Assembly (NCBI GenBank): GCA_900319935.1
Contig: ONQJ01000011.1
Location: 1 to 34,437 of the forward strand
Source of the DNA: an uncultured Eubacteriales bacterium
GTDB taxonomy: Bacteria; Bacillota; Clostridia; Oscillospirales; Oscillospiraceae
DNA: 34,437 bases
Direction of reading: 5' to 3'
Made by a program: the position numbers and the translations under genes. This document shows positions 9,543-18,503 of the stretch, piece after piece. Within the stretch, counting starts at the first letter, position 1. The number at the start of each line of letters is the position of its first letter. The notes under the pieces were generated by a model, which ran no database searches, was not told the DNA's origin, and saw nothing but the letters and a program-made list of their open reading frames with translations.

Positions 9543-10078
9543 CCACCGCCAACAAACTCACGATCTTCCGGGTCGTGCTCATCCCGGTCTTTCTCCTGCT
9601 CGCCTACGCGGGGCAGAGATATTGGGCGCTCGCGGTCTTTGTGATCGCCAGCCTTACCGACATGCTCGACGGCTATATCGCCCGGCATTACAATCAAATC
9701 ACCGATTTCGGCAAATTCATGGACCCGCTCGCCGATAAGGTGCTCGTGATGGCCGCGATGTGCTACTTCGTCGAGATCGGCCGAATGCCCGGCTGGGCCC
9801 TCGCGATCGTGCTGCTGCGTGAGTTCGCCGTGTCCGGCATGCGTCTTGTCGCCGTCGAGCAGGGCCGCGTGATCGCCGCCGCCTGGTCCGGCAAGATCAA
9901 AACCGCCGCGACGATGGTCTGTCTGTGTCTGATGCTTCTCATCGGCCCGCCGCAGCTCGGGGACTCCGCGCCCGATCTTGTCGCGCAGTTCTCCACCGCC
10001 GTGATCCTCATCACCACCGTCTTTTCCGGCGTCGAATACTTTTGGAAAAACCGCGACGTGTTCCGCCACGTCGATTAA
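9539..10078 (+). CDS. pgsA: CDP-diacylglycerol-glycerol-3-phosphate 3-phosphatidyltransferase
   Basis: A 179-residue integral membrane enzyme that makes phosphatidylglycerol phosphate, the first committed step to phosphatidylglycerol and cardiolipin. The CDP-alcohol phosphotransferase signature D-G-x2-A-R-x8-G-x3-D-x3-D is complete: D44, G45, A48, R49, G58, D62, D66. About five membrane segments are visible, and the length is typical. Translation is coupled to rimO by an ATGA overlap. The cysS start follows 12 bases after its stop. Confidence 0.95.
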   Translation: MTTANKLTIFRVVLIPVFLLLAYAGQRYWALAVFVIASLTDMLDGYIARHYNQITDFGKFMDPLADKVLVMAAMCYFVEIGRMPGWALAIVLLREFAVSGMRLVAVEQGRVIAAAWSGKIKTAATMVCLCLMLLIGPPQLGDSAPDLVAQFSTAVILITTVFSGVEYFWKNRDVFRHVD

Positions 10079-10090
10079 GGAGCGATAGAT

Positions 10091-11542
10091 ATGTATCTCT
10101 ACAATTCCGCCACCCGCAAGAAAGAGCTTTTCGTCCCCAACCATCCCGACATCGTCAAGATGTATACCTGCGGGCCGACCGTTTACCACTACGCGCACAT
10201 CGGCAACCTGCGCTCGTACATCATGGAGGATATCCTCGACCGTTATCTGCGCTACTCCGGCTACAACCTCAAGCGTGTGATGAACATCACGGACGTGGGG
10301 CATCTGACCTCCGACGCCGACGAAGGCGAGGACAAGATGCTCAAGGGTGCCAAGCGCGAGCACAAGAGCGTCATGGAGATCGCGAAGTTCTACACCGACG
10401 CTTTCTTCTCCGACTGCGCGAAGCTGAACATCCGCACGCCGGACGTTGTCGAACCCGCGACGAACTGCATCGACGAGTACATCAAGATCATCTCGAAGCT
10501 GATGGACACCGGCTACGCCTACTTTGCCGGCGGCAACGTGTATTTCGACACCTCGAAGCTCGAGCGCTACTTCATCTTCAACGACTTCAACGCCGAGGAC
10601 CTTGACGTGGGCGTGCGCGAGGGCGTGGACAAGGACACGAACAAGCGCAACCGCAACGACTTTGTGCTCTGGTTCACCAAGTCCAAGTTCGAGGACCAGG
10701 CCCTGAAGTGGGATTCTCCCTGGGGCGTGGGCTATCCCGGCTGGCACATCGAATGCAGCGGCATCTCGATGAAGCACCTCGGCGAGGACCTCGACATCCA
10801 CTGCGGCGGCATCGACAACGCCTTCCCGCACCACACCAACGAGATCGCGCAGTCCGAATCCTATCTCGGCCACCACTGGTGCAACCTGTGGATGCACGTG
10901 CTGCACCTTAACACCAACGACGGCAAGATGTCCAAGTCCAAGGGCGAGTTCCTGACGGTCTCGCTGCTCGAGCAGAAGGGCTACGATCCCCTCGCCTACC
11001 GCTTCTTTTGCCTGCAGAGCCACTACCGCAAGGCCCTGGTCTTCACCTGGGAGAACCTCGACAACGCGCAGCTGGCCTACAACAAGCTCCTCGCGCGCAT
11101 CGCCGCGCTGAAGCCCGACGACGGCGAGCTCGACGAGGCCGCCTTCAAGTCCATGAAGGAGAAGTTCTGCAAGGCGCTCGACAGCGACCTGAACACCTCG
11201 CTGGCCGTGACGGCGCTCTACGACGTGCTGAAGGTCCCGACCAACGACTTCACCAAGCTCGCCGCGATCGCGGACTTTGACCGCGTGCTGAGCCTGAGCC
11301 TGATCGACAAGGCCGCGAAGAAGCGCGAGGAGCTGAAAAAAGAAGCGCTCGTCGCCGGGGAATTCACGATCCTTTCCGAGAGCGGTGAGTCCGACCCCGA
11401 GGTCGAGGCAAAGATCCGCGCCCGCCAGGACGCGAAGAAGGCCAAAAACTTTGCCGAGGCCGACCGCATCCGTGACGAGCTCAAGGCCGCCGGGATCGAA
11501 GTGACGGACATCCCGCACGGCGCAAAGTGGAAGCGGATCTGA
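10091..11542 (+). CDS. cysS: Cysteine-tRNA ligase
   Basis: A 483-residue class I aminoacyl-tRNA synthetase. The HIGH motif is HIGN at 36-39 and the KMSKS motif is KMSKS at 279-283. The zinc site that selects cysteine is formed by C27, C222 (WHIECSG) and the His/Glu pair in [11 protein letters not shown] (247-253). The C-terminal anticodon-binding part ends in a basic helix ([20 protein letters not shown]), typical of CysS. The ATG has AAGGAGCG upstream. No T-box leader precedes it: the gap to pgsA is 12 bases. It is the last gene of the long plus-strand cluster and is followed at once by a strong terminator. Confidence 0.97.
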   Translation: MYLYNSATRKKELFVPNHPDIVKMYTCGPTVYHYAHIGNLRSYIMEDILDRYLRYSGYNLKRVMNITDVGHLTSDADEGEDKMLKGAKREHKSVMEIAKFYTDAFFSDCAKLNIRTPDVVEPATNCIDEYIKIISKLMDTGYAYFAGGNVYFDTSKLERYFIFNDFNAEDLDVGVREGVDKDTNKRNRNDFVLWFTKSKFEDQALKWDSPWGVGYPGWHIECSGISMKHLGEDLDIHCGGIDNAFPHHTNEIAQSESYLGHHWCNLWMHVLHLNTNDGKMSKSKGEFLTVSLLEQKGYDPLAYRFFCLQSHYRKALVFTWENLDNAQLAYNKLLARIAALKPDDGELDEAAFKSMKEKFCKALDSDLNTSLAVTALYDVLKVPTNDFTKLAAIADFDRVLSLSLIDKAAKKREELKKEALVAGEFTILSESGESDPEVEAKIRARQDAKKAKNFAEADRIRDELKAAGIEVTDIPHGAKWKRI

Positions 11543-11560
11543 AAAACGCTCATATCAAAA

Positions 11561-11591
11561 CGGAACTGTTGGAAAACAGTTCCGTTTTTTT
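11561..11591 (+). terminator. Rho-independent terminator of the recA-cysS cluster
   Basis: Perfect 10-bp stem CGGAACTGTT/AACAGTTCCG (11561-11570 with 11575-11584), GGAA tetraloop, then seven T. Confidence 0.95.
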
Positions 11592-11611
11592 GAAGAAAAC
11601 GACATTTTTCA

Positions 11612-11640
11612 TTGACTGAGGCATCTTTTCCATATATAAT
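11612..11640 (+). promoter_or_regulatory. Sigma-A type promoter of the secreted repeat protein
   Basis: TTGACT at 11612-11617 and TATAAT at 11635-11640 with a 17-base spacer. The leader to the ATG at 11721 would be about 75 bases. It lies directly after the cysS terminator, so the gene is its own unit. Confidence 0.8.
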
Positions 11641-11720
11641 ATGTAATCATCGTCTCTGCCCGCCGGATCGAAAGGAAGCGCCTTTTTTCCGCGGGCAGCG
11701 TACGGAAACGGAGGAAAAAC

Positions 11721-14396
11721 ATGAAGGATCTCAAACGTGTTCTCTCCAGCATACTTGTCATCTGCTTTTTGGTATCTCTCGCCCCCGCGGCCTTCGCGGC
11801 GGAGGACGCGACCGAACGCGTGGTCGTCAGCACGGGCGAGACGGAAACGGTCGGAAACGTCACCGTGACCAGCATCGCCGACGACGCCGTCTATGTCGAC
11901 GCAAACAGCGGCGGGAGCGCGACGCTCAACGTGGAAGGCGACGTCTCTCACCAAAACGACTCCTATACGACCGCCGTCGACAGCTTATCGTTTGATCAGG
12001 GATCCGTTGCGACGGTAAACGTCTCCGGCAATGTCGAGGCTTCTTCTCTGGATAGTTCCGTCGGCGTATCCAGCCAGGGTTCCAATGGTGGAAATTCCGT
12101 GGTCAACGTTGACGGAAGCGTTACCGTTCAAACACCCGGCGCAGAGCCTGTGGTGGATGAAAACGGCTATTATATGCAGGGATTCGCCGGCGGCGTTGAC
12201 GCCGTCGTCAGTGGGGAAGCCGGCTTTTCCAGCGTGACGGTCGGCGGCGAGATCGTCGCGAGCGGGATCTCCGCCACCGGCGTCAGTGCGCAAAACTACC
12301 CGTATCATTATGAGAACGGCGAGCAGATCGAATACGATCCCACTACGGCCGAAATCACGGTGAGCGTCGGCTCCGATATTACCGTGACGGGCACTTCCGA
12401 AGCTACCGGTGTTTTCGCAAGCGCCGTGAACAGCGGCACGACGAACGTGACCGTCGGCGGCGACATTTCCTCTTCCGCCCCCGCTGCGGACGGCGTGTAC
12501 TCTACTGTTGAAAACAACGGAAGCCTTACGGTCGAAGTGAACGGCAGCGTTGAGGCGCTTGGCTCCTCGACCGACGGAACCTCTGCAAGAGCTGTGAACG
12601 CCTCCGTCAGAAGCGGCGGAGAAGCCACCGTGAACATCGACGGCGACGTCACCGCCGATGCCACCAACTCTGTCTTCGGCGTCAACGCGGACACTACCGA
12701 CGGCGGAACGACGAGCGTCACGGTCAGCGGAGATCTTCTTTCAAAAGCGTCGGGAACTGACGGCTCGGCAAACGGCTTCAGCTCAACTCTCCTCGGTACG
12801 AGCGGATCCACCAGCGTCACCGTAGACGGCGACGTGACCGTCTCCAGCGATGCCAGTGATGCCATCGGTGTCGTATCCTTCGCTCAGGCTTCCTTTATGT
12901 CCGGAAGCGTATCCACCACAGGCAGCGCTGCCGCTGAGGTCGGCGGCGATCTCACGGTCAGCGCATCAGGCGACGCCACCGGTGCGATGGCCTTCTCCAA
13001 TGACGGAGGCAGCACCGAGGTCACGATCGGCGGCGCTCTTTCCGCGACTGCCGCGGATACGGCCACCGGCATGAACGCATCGGCATACAATGCTTCCACC
13101 ATAGACGTGAGCGTGGGCGGCGACGTCGTCGTCGCCGCAGACAGCGCTGTCGCCGTGAGAGCTTTCCTGGGCAGCGATTCTGAAGTTGAGGCGATCATCA
13201 ACGGCGATATCAGTGCAGAGGGCAAGCGCTACGTCGATGGCATCCAGACCAGTATCGGCGACGGCAGCAGCCTTGTTCTTGTTCTCGACGGCTCTATTGA
13301 CGTCAAGGCCTCGGATGCGGATGGCAGTGCCCTTGGCATGAGCGTCAGCGCCTATGACGACGCCTCGGTCGATATTACAATGACCGGCGATATCAACAGT
13401 TCTGGGACCGCTCTCAACGTTTTTATTGCGACGCCCTCCGATATCAATGCCTCATCGAAGGTCGAAATCACCGTTGACGGCACGATCTCCGGCAAAGAGA
13501 GTTCTATCATGGTCAATGGCGACAGCGACCCCGACGCGCTGAAGCTGACGGTCTGGAAGGTAGAACTCGACAAGGACGGACACGCTGTCACGCCCGAGAC
13601 GGTCGTCCGAGACCAGGTCCCCGCCGCGGTGACGGATGAGGAGATCGCGGAGAGGAACGCGGATTACGCCGCAGTTGCCGAAAAGGCAGAGCAGAACATT
13701 CTCTACATCATCAAGCTTGAACAGCCGAAGGCCGGCGGAACGCTCTCTCTCTCCGGCACGACGAAGAGCGGTGACTTTGACGTCGCCAAGGAAGGCGAAA
13801 GCGTCTATCTGCTCGTCACCGTGGCTGAAGGCTACCAGCTTGACGGCGCCTACAACGGCGACGGCACCCGCGTCGAGCTTCGCCGCGACGACGACGGCAA
13901 CTACTTCCTCGTCGTTCCCAGGGGCGGCGGCGTCTATCTGACCGCCGACCTGTCCCTGATCCCCATCCCGGAAGAGCCTCCCGTTGTGTACCGGGTCCCC
14001 AGAGCTCCCGCCAAGACCGTGATCGTCCAGGCGGAGACCGAGTCTGTCGCCGAAGAAGCTCCCGTGGATGCTTCCGGGGATGAAGCTCCCGCCGAAGAGC
14101 CGATCAGCGTTTCGGTCGTGGATGAAAGCAATAAAGTGATCAACGTCGATGTCGACGTCACTTTCTTTAGCGACAAGACCTTCGAAGTTGCGCTCTCCTT
14201 TGAAAACGGCAGCACGACGCGCATCGAGGGCACCTTCAAGTTCGTCGACGGCGCGCTGACGCTCGTTCTCAAGGACGGCACCGAGATCACGGCCGACGCG
14301 GACGGCTTCCTGCTGATCCCGCTTGCCAACGGCACGGTGCTTCACATCCGGATCGATCAGGCTACGATCGACAATCTGAAGAGAAGCGTTGCCTGA
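11721..14396 (+). CDS. Secreted beta-solenoid repeat protein
   Basis: An 891-residue exported protein of unknown function. A Sec signal peptide covers residues 1-26 (hydrophobic core LSSILVICFLVSLAPA, cut after AFA). From about 45 to 620 there are some 17 repeats of 25-45 residues, each centred on a strand-turn-strand such as VTVGGDI, VNIDGDV or VSVGGDV, rich in Ser, Thr, Ala, Gly and Asp. This is the look of a right-handed beta-helix as in adhesins. After about 690 come a repeat of the G-x-Y-L-x-V-x-V-A-E-G-Y type, a Pro/Glu/Ala-rich linker and a last beta-rich domain. I see no LPxTG signal, S-layer homology domain or membrane anchor, so attachment is unclear. GGAGG lies 6 bases before the ATG. 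It is a single-gene unit. An adhesin or surface matrix role is inference. Confidence 0.8.
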   Translation: MKDLKRVLSSILVICFLVSLAPAAFAAEDATERVVVSTGETETVGNVTVTSIADDAVYVDANSGGSATLNVEGDVSHQNDSYTTAVDSLSFDQGSVATVNVSGNVEASSLDSSVGVSSQGSNGGNSVVNVDGSVTVQTPGAEPVVDENGYYMQGFAGGVDAVVSGEAGFSSVTVGGEIVASGISATGVSAQNYPYHYENGEQIEYDPTTAEITVSVGSDITVTGTSEATGVFASAVNSGTTNVTVGGDISSSAPAADGVYSTVENNGSLTVEVNGSVEALGSSTDGTSARAVNASVRSGGEATVNIDGDVTADATNSVFGVNADTTDGGTTSVTVSGDLLSKASGTDGSANGFSSTLLGTSGSTSVTVDGDVTVSSDASDAIGVVSFAQASFMSGSVSTTGSAAAEVGGDLTVSASGDATGAMAFSNDGGSTEVTIGGALSATAADTATGMNASAYNASTIDVSVGGDVVVAADSAVAVRAFLGSDSEVEAIINGDISAEGKRYVDGIQTSIGDGSSLVLVLDGSIDVKASDADGSALGMSVSAYDDASVDITMTGDINSSGTALNVFIATPSDINASSKVEITVDGTISGKESSIMVNGDSDPDALKLTVWKVELDKDGHAVTPETVVRDQVPAAVTDEEIAERNADYAAVAEKAEQNILYIIKLEQPKAGGTLSLSGTTKSGDFDVAKEGESVYLLVTVAEGYQLDGAYNGDGTRVELRRDDDGNYFLVVPRGGGVYLTADLSLIPIPEEPPVVYRVPRAPAKTVIVQAETESVAEEAPVDASGDEAPAEEPISVSVVDESNKVINVDVDVTFFSDKTFEVALSFENGSTTRIEGTFKFVDGALTLVLKDGTEITADADGFLLIPLANGTVLHIRIDQATIDNLKRSVA

Positions 14397-14409
14397 TCCC
14401 CTGCGGCAC

Positions 14410-14450
14410 AAAAAAGGAGCATGGTTTTCAAAAACCATGCTCCTTTTTTT
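14410..14450. terminator. Bidirectional terminator between convergent genes
   Basis: Perfect 13-bp stem GGAGCATGGTTTT/AAAACCATGCTCC (14416-14428 with 14431-14443), with six A before and seven T after. It works for the plus-strand solenoid gene and for the minus-strand DUF1002 gene, whose stop codon is at 14454. Confidence 0.95.
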
Positions 14451-14453
14451 GGC

Positions 14454-15326
14454 TTATCGGTCGAACAGCCCCTTCAGCTTTTCAAAGAAGTCCGAGGCAG
14501 ATCCGAAGAAGAGCCTGAGCTTCTCGTAAAAGCTGACCGCCTTGTCCTTCGCCTCGCCGATGCGGCGGATCGTCTCCTGGGCCTGCTCGACCCGCTCGCG
14601 CAATTCGCCCGGGTCAAGCTTCTCCATCGAGCGGCACAGGTCGATGAGCTGCCGGATCTGGCTGTCGCTGAGCGTCACGTTGTACTTGCCCGCGATGCTC
14701 TCGATCTCCCGCCGCAGCTCCTCGTCGCTCATCTTCTCCGTCTCGCTGAGCAGCTCCTTGAGTCCGGAGACGATCTTCGTGGCGTCAAAGCTTCCGATCT
14801 GCTGGGCCAGCTCGCCGGTGATGGTCAGCTCCTGCGTGCCGACGGACTTGGCGGTCTCGTCGAGCGTGCTGCCGGTGATGTGCTCATAGGCCTTGTAGAT
14901 GCCGGTCAGGGCGGCCGTTCCGCTGACCTCGAATGGCGCGGCGACGACGATCTTCGCGTCCGATATTCCCGCCGTGGCGAGCGCGTTCCTGTACATTTCG
15001 GCCGTACACCAGTTGATATTGCAGGTGTCGATCGTGAGACCGGCGCCCTCGCCGAGCAGCTGGACGTAGACGCAGGAGATCGCGTTTTTGCCGATGACGC
15101 TCTCCTCGACAAGGCCCTCGAGATAGCGCCGCTCCTCGGCGTTGGTGACCTTCAGTTCTTCCACGCTGCCGCGCTCGATGCCGAAGATCTGATAGACCGT
15201 ATCGATCTGCTCCTCGGTCAGATCCGCGCCGATCACCACGCGGCTTTCGTTCGCGGCGCAGGCGGGGACGGCAAGAGCAAAGGTCATCGCGAGGGCGAGG
15301 ATGAGAGATAATGCTTTCTTATTCAA
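14454..15326 (-). CDS. DUF1002 family exported protein
   Basis: A 290-residue protein of the DUF1002 family (Bacillus YpuA-like), function unknown. A signal peptide with cleavage near residue 24 (VPACA-AN) is followed by the family opening V-V-I-G-A-D-L-T-E-E-Q and later V-L-T-C-N-I-type and C-T-A-E-M-Y-R-N-A-L motifs; the last 90 residues are charged and helical. The start codon is TTG (15324-15326): AAAGGAGG lies 8 bases upstream and no better start exists, so the unusual codon is well supported. It has its own strong promoter, ends at the bidirectional terminator and is convergent with the solenoid gene. Both neighbours being exported suggests a cell-surface region, but no joint function is shown. 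Confidence 0.85.
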   Translation of the reverse strand: MNKKALSLILALAMTFALAVPACAANESRVVIGADLTEEQIDTVYQIFGIERGSVEELKVTNAEERRYLEGLVEESVIGKNAISCVYVQLLGEGAGLTIDTCNINWCTAEMYRNALATAGISDAKIVVAAPFEVSGTAALTGIYKAYEHITGSTLDETAKSVGTQELTITGELAQQIGSFDATKIVSGLKELLSETEKMSDEELRREIESIAGKYNVTLSDSQIRQLIDLCRSMEKLDPGELRERVEQAQETIRRIGEAKDKAVSFYEKLRLFFGSASDFFEKLKGLFDR

Positions 15327-15495
15327 ACGGCGTTCCTCCTTTCCGGAGATAAAACGATATGCGGTTTTTCAGGGAAATACTCCTCTTCCGCACCATCGAT
15401 CCTACCACAGTTCGGCGCGGAAGAAAAGCGAGACGGGGGATGATTAAGGATTTTTCAGAAAAACCAGCGTCGATCCGAGACAATAACTTAAGTAA

Positions 15496-15524
15496 ACTAT
15501 ATTATGTAAATAATATTATGTCAA
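15496..15524 (-). promoter_or_regulatory. Sigma-A promoter of the DUF1002 gene
   Basis: On the minus strand TTGACA (15519-15524), 17 bases, TATAGT (15496-15501). It lies just after the stop of the radical SAM gene in a very AT-rich stretch with three TTATGT-type repeats, and gives a leader of about 160 bases. Confidence 0.8.
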
Positions 15525-15529
15525 TGATT

Positions 15530-16360
15530 TTATGTAAATTTTCTTGCGTATCCGCAGCGGCGGCAAAGCAGCTCCAAGGCTGTCCTTTGTGAAAAACCGT
15601 TATAAATACGCCGCGCTTTTTCAGTTGACATAATATTATCAAAATCCTGCTCAAAGAGGTTCCCGAGCGCCAGATCGCCCTCGTGGTCGAGACAGCAGGG
15701 CACGACCGTGCCGTCGACGAGCACGCCGATCTGATCGCGCAGGCCATAGCAGAAGCAGCTCTCTCCCCTGTCCGGCGCGTCGAGCGCGGGCCAGTCGAAT
15801 TTGTCGTCCTCGGCCAGAAAGACCCGCTCTGCGAGCTTGACGCTGCGTGCCCCTCTCTCCCACGGCGCGGGGAAGCTCGCTTCAAGCTGCCGCAGGATCG
15901 CGCCGTTGAGGCTCTCGCGCCCGCCGCGGTTCCAAAGCCTGAGCTCGCAGATCTTTCCTTTCGCGGCGGCCTGAGCGGCAAAAGCGGCGCATTGGTTTAC
16001 ATAACTTTCAAGCTCCCCGCCCTCGTTTGCCTCGAAGGACTGGAGGGAGAGGTTGACTTTATACAAAGCGGGCGCGTCCAGCAAACACTGCCCCTTCATT
16101 GGCAGCAGCGTGCCGTTCGTCGTGAGGATGACGCGGAAGCCCTTCTCGCCGGCGATTGCAAGGAAGCGACCGAGCAGCGGGTGCAGCAGCGGTTCGCCCA
16201 TCAGATGGAAATAGAGATACTGCGTCTTTCCGCGCAGCTTTTCCGTGAGCGCGGCGAATTCCGCCTCGCTCATGAAACGCTTCTGTCTTTTCGTGCCGGG
16301 GCAGAAGCTGCAGGCGAGGTTGCAGACGTTCGTGATCTCCAGATAAACTCGTTTCAGCAT
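15530..16360 (-). CDS. Radical SAM protein with SPASM-like C-terminus
   Basis: A 276-residue radical SAM enzyme. The [4Fe-4S] motif is C13-x3-C17-x2-C20 (NVCNLACSFC), followed by a G-E-P motif at 55-57 and L-T-T-N-G-T at 79-84, which bind SAM. The C-terminus has C202, C204, C222, C223, C266 and C269 in a SPASM-like pattern (CFCYG, G-T-V-V-P-C-C, CRRCG), so auxiliary Fe-S clusters are likely. Such proteins modify peptides, proteins or small molecules; the substrate cannot be read here. The ATG at 16358-16360 follows AAGGAAA by 5 bases; the frame could also open at a TTG five codons earlier. It is downstream of the GH2 gene, separated by a strong hairpin. No precursor peptide gene is obvious next to it. 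Confidence 0.85.
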   Translation of the reverse strand: MLKRVYLEITNVCNLACSFCPGTKRQKRFMSEAEFAALTEKLRGKTQYLYFHLMGEPLLHPLLGRFLAIAGEKGFRVILTTNGTLLPMKGQCLLDAPALYKVNLSLQSFEANEGGELESYVNQCAAFAAQAAAKGKICELRLWNRGGRESLNGAILRQLEASFPAPWERGARSVKLAERVFLAEDDKFDWPALDAPDRGESCFCYGLRDQIGVLVDGTVVPCCLDHEGDLALGNLFEQDFDNIMSTEKARRIYNGFSQRTALELLCRRCGYARKFT

Positions 16361-16373
16361 GGCTTTCCTTATC

Positions 16374-16403
16374 AAACAGGGGCGTTGAACAACGCCCCTG
16401 TTT
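16374..16403 (-). terminator. Strong hairpin between GH2 and radical SAM genes
   Basis: 13-bp stem AAACAGGGGCGTT/AACGCCCCTGTTT (16374-16386 with 16391-16403), loop GAAC. Only three T follow on the minus strand, so it may be a partial terminator or an mRNA-stabilising hairpin. Its 3' side runs up to the ribosome site of the radical SAM gene. Confidence 0.65.
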
Positions 16404-16408
16404 CCCGT

Positions 16409-18100
16409 TTATTTGATCTCAACGATCGCGCGCACGCGCTTCGGATCGGTCTTGACGACGGCGCGGTCATAGGTCATAAGACCGTTGATCTCGTCCTCGA
16501 CGTCGCTCAGCTGCGTGTAGACCGCGGCGGCGAGGCCGCGTTCCTTTGCCGGGCGGATCTGATTTTGATACAGCTCCTCCAGCGCGCTCTCAAGCTTTTC
16601 CGCGCTCTCAAGCTTTTTATAGCCGAAGCTCTTTTGGCTGAAGCAGTGACCGTCGACGGCGCGCGCATAACCGCCGAACTCGCTGAGCACGACCGCTCTG
16701 CCTTTTTTGTCCGCGCGGAAGCGGTATGGCCGGAAGTAAACGTGCTCGCTCTTCACATCGCTGACGCCCTGGTCGTGCCAGCCGGAGGCGTGGTCGATCG
16801 TGCGGGTGTTGTCGACGAAGCGGACCGCGTCGGTCATCTTCTCCGCGTCGAACTGGCCCCAGCCCTCGTTGAAGATCACCCACATGGCGATACAGGGGCA
16901 GTTGTATAAATGCGCGACCATGTCGATGAGCTCGATCTGAAACTCCTGTCTGCCGCCGGCGTCGTTGCGGTCGAACAGGCCGTAGGCGCTGTCGCGCAGA
17001 TGGATCCCCGTCACGAGCGGCGCGGCGACCACGGCGGGCTTGTAGCGTCCGCCGCCGCAGGGCATATCCTGCCACACCAGCATGCCCAGCCGGTCGCAGT
17101 GGTAATACCACCGCAGCGGCTCGACCTTGATGTGCTTGCGCAGCATGTTGAAGCCGCTCTCCTTTGCCGTGAGGATATCCCGGCAGAGCGCCTCGTCGGT
17201 CGGGGCGGTGTAGAGTCCGTCGGGCCAGTAGCCCTGATCGAGCACGCCGTTGTGGAAGTACGGCTCGTTGTTCAGAAACAGCCGCGGCACGCCCGCGGCG
17301 TCCTTTTCAACGGAAAACTTGCGCATCGCGAAATAGCTCTGCACCTCGTCCTCGCCGCAGCTGACGGTGAAATCGTAGAGCTTCGGATGCTCGGGGCTCC
17401 ATGCCTCGAAGTCCGGGACGGGGATGCGGGCGGGCAGCTCATAGCTCTCGCCGCCGAAGTGGGCGAAGGCCCTCTCCGCCCCGACGATATCGGCCGTGAC
17501 GTCTACTTCCGCGTCGTCGAAGAAGGGGGTGATGCGCAGCGCGCGGATATAGCTCTGCGGCACGGCCTCGAGCCACACGCTCTGCCAGATGCCGCTCTGC
17601 GGCGTGTACCAGATGCCGCCGCGCTTCGTCTTCTGCTTGCCGCGCGTGTGATAACCGCGGTCGGTGTCGTCCGTCACGCGGACGACGATCGAGAGCTTTC
17701 CGTCCTCGAGCGCAGACGTGACGTCCGCCTCGAAGGGCAGATAGCCGCCCGTGTGCGAGACCGTCTGCCGTCCGTTGACCCAAACGTCCGCGGTCTGGTC
17801 CACCGCGCCGAAGTGCAGGATCAGCCGGCGGCCGGCGAAATCCTCCGGGACCGCGATCTCGCGCCGGTACCACAGAAACTGCCCCGGCTCGAGCTGCCTG
17901 CCCACGCCGGAGAGCTCCGTCTCCGGCGAGAAGGGCACAAGGATCGTGCCGTCGAAGCTCTCGGGGATCACCTTGCTGTCGGAGATCGCATATTCCCACT
18001 CGCCGTTGAGACTCATCCAGTGTCCGCGCACCATCTGCGGGCGCGGATACTCAGGCAGCGGCGAACGCCTGTCAACGGTATCCGTCCAGGGTGTTTTCAT
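16409..18100 (-). CDS. Glycoside hydrolase family 2 (beta-galactosidase/glucuronidase type)
   Basis: A 563-residue GH2 enzyme. A jelly-roll sugar-binding domain (about 15-185, with WYRREI and VWVNGRQTVSHTGGYLPFE) is followed by a short Ig-like domain and a TIM barrel (about 270-560). The acid/base Glu is E412 in IFNEGWGQF and the nucleophile is probably E474 in LSEFGGY. No signal peptide is seen, so the enzyme should be cytoplasmic and would act on imported oligosaccharides or glycosides; the exact sugar is unknown. It is short for GH2 (LacZ is about 1000) but normal for the compact gut Firmicutes type. It begins 23 bases after ybaB and may be read through from the dnaX-ybaB transcript, where recR would be expected. 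Confidence 0.88.
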   Translation of the reverse strand: MKTPWTDTVDRRSPLPEYPRPQMVRGHWMSLNGEWEYAISDSKVIPESFDGTILVPFSPETELSGVGRQLEPGQFLWYRREIAVPEDFAGRRLILHFGAVDQTADVWVNGRQTVSHTGGYLPFEADVTSALEDGKLSIVVRVTDDTDRGYHTRGKQKTKRGGIWYTPQSGIWQSVWLEAVPQSYIRALRITPFFDDAEVDVTADIVGAERAFAHFGGESYELPARIPVPDFEAWSPEHPKLYDFTVSCGEDEVQSYFAMRKFSVEKDAAGVPRLFLNNEPYFHNGVLDQGYWPDGLYTAPTDEALCRDILTAKESGFNMLRKHIKVEPLRWYYHCDRLGMLVWQDMPCGGGRYKPAVVAAPLVTGIHLRDSAYGLFDRNDAGGRQEFQIELIDMVAHLYNCPCIAMWVIFNEGWGQFDAEKMTDAVRFVDNTRTIDHASGWHDQGVSDVKSEHVYFRPYRFRADKKGRAVVLSEFGGYARAVDGHCFSQKSFGYKKLESAEKLESALEELYQNQIRPAKERGLAAAVYTQLSDVEDEINGLMTYDRAVVKTDPKRVRAIVEIK

Positions 18101-18123
18101 CTCACGGCCCCCTTTTCTTTCGA

Positions 18124-18468
18124 TCAGAACAGCCCGGGGAAGCCTCCCAGCCCGCCCTGCAGCTTTGCCATAGACTGGCTGGTCTTGTCGTCGGCCGCCT
18201 TGAGCGCGCCGTTGACCGCCGCGAGGATCAGATCCTGCAGCATCTCTACGTCGTCGGGATCGACGACCTCGGGGTCGATGGTGATGCTCTCAAACTCCCG
18301 CGTACCGGAGACCACGGCCTTGACCGCGCCGCCGCCTGCGGTGAATTCAAATTTGGAAGACTCCAGCTCCTGCTGCATTTTCAGGAAATCCTGCTGCATC
18401 TTCTGGGCCTGCTTCATCATGTTGGCCTGGCTGCCGCCGTAGCCGCCGCGAAATCCGCCTTTTGCCAT
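18124..18468 (-). CDS. ybaB: YbaB/EbfC nucleoid-associated protein
   Basis: A 114-residue YbaB/EbfC DNA-binding protein, which forms dimers and coats the nucleoid. After a short Gly-rich N-terminus the family core appears: a long helix (NMMKQAQKMQQDFLKMQQEL), then the strands VKAVVSGTREFESITIDPEVV and D-D-V-E-M-L-Q-D-L-I-L-A-A-V-N. The ATG at 18466-18468 follows GGAGGA by 7-8 bases; the frame is open eight codons further, but only across that ribosome site. The dnaX-ybaB order is nearly universal; recR, often next, is absent and replaced by GH2. Confidence 0.94.
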   Translation of the reverse strand: MAKGGFRGGYGGSQANMMKQAQKMQQDFLKMQQELESSKFEFTAGGGAVKAVVSGTREFESITIDPEVVDPDDVEMLQDLILAAVNGALKAADDKTSQSMAKLQGGLGGFPGLF

Positions 18469-18503
18469 GGTGTGTTCCTCCTGTGTTTCCATTCCGGATC
18501 GGC

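Noticed and set aside
10079..10090. T-box riboswitch in front of cysS
   Set aside because: The gap after pgsA is only 12 bases, so no leader is possible there.
9371..11518. A 715-codon open frame on the minus strand
   Set aside because: It lies antisense to rimO, pgsA and cysS and owes its length to GC-rich codon positions; it has no family resemblance or ribosome site.
15359..15592. A 77-codon plus-strand frame in the AT-rich gap
   Set aside because: It has no ribosome site and overlaps the DUF1002 promoter and the 3' end of the radical SAM gene.
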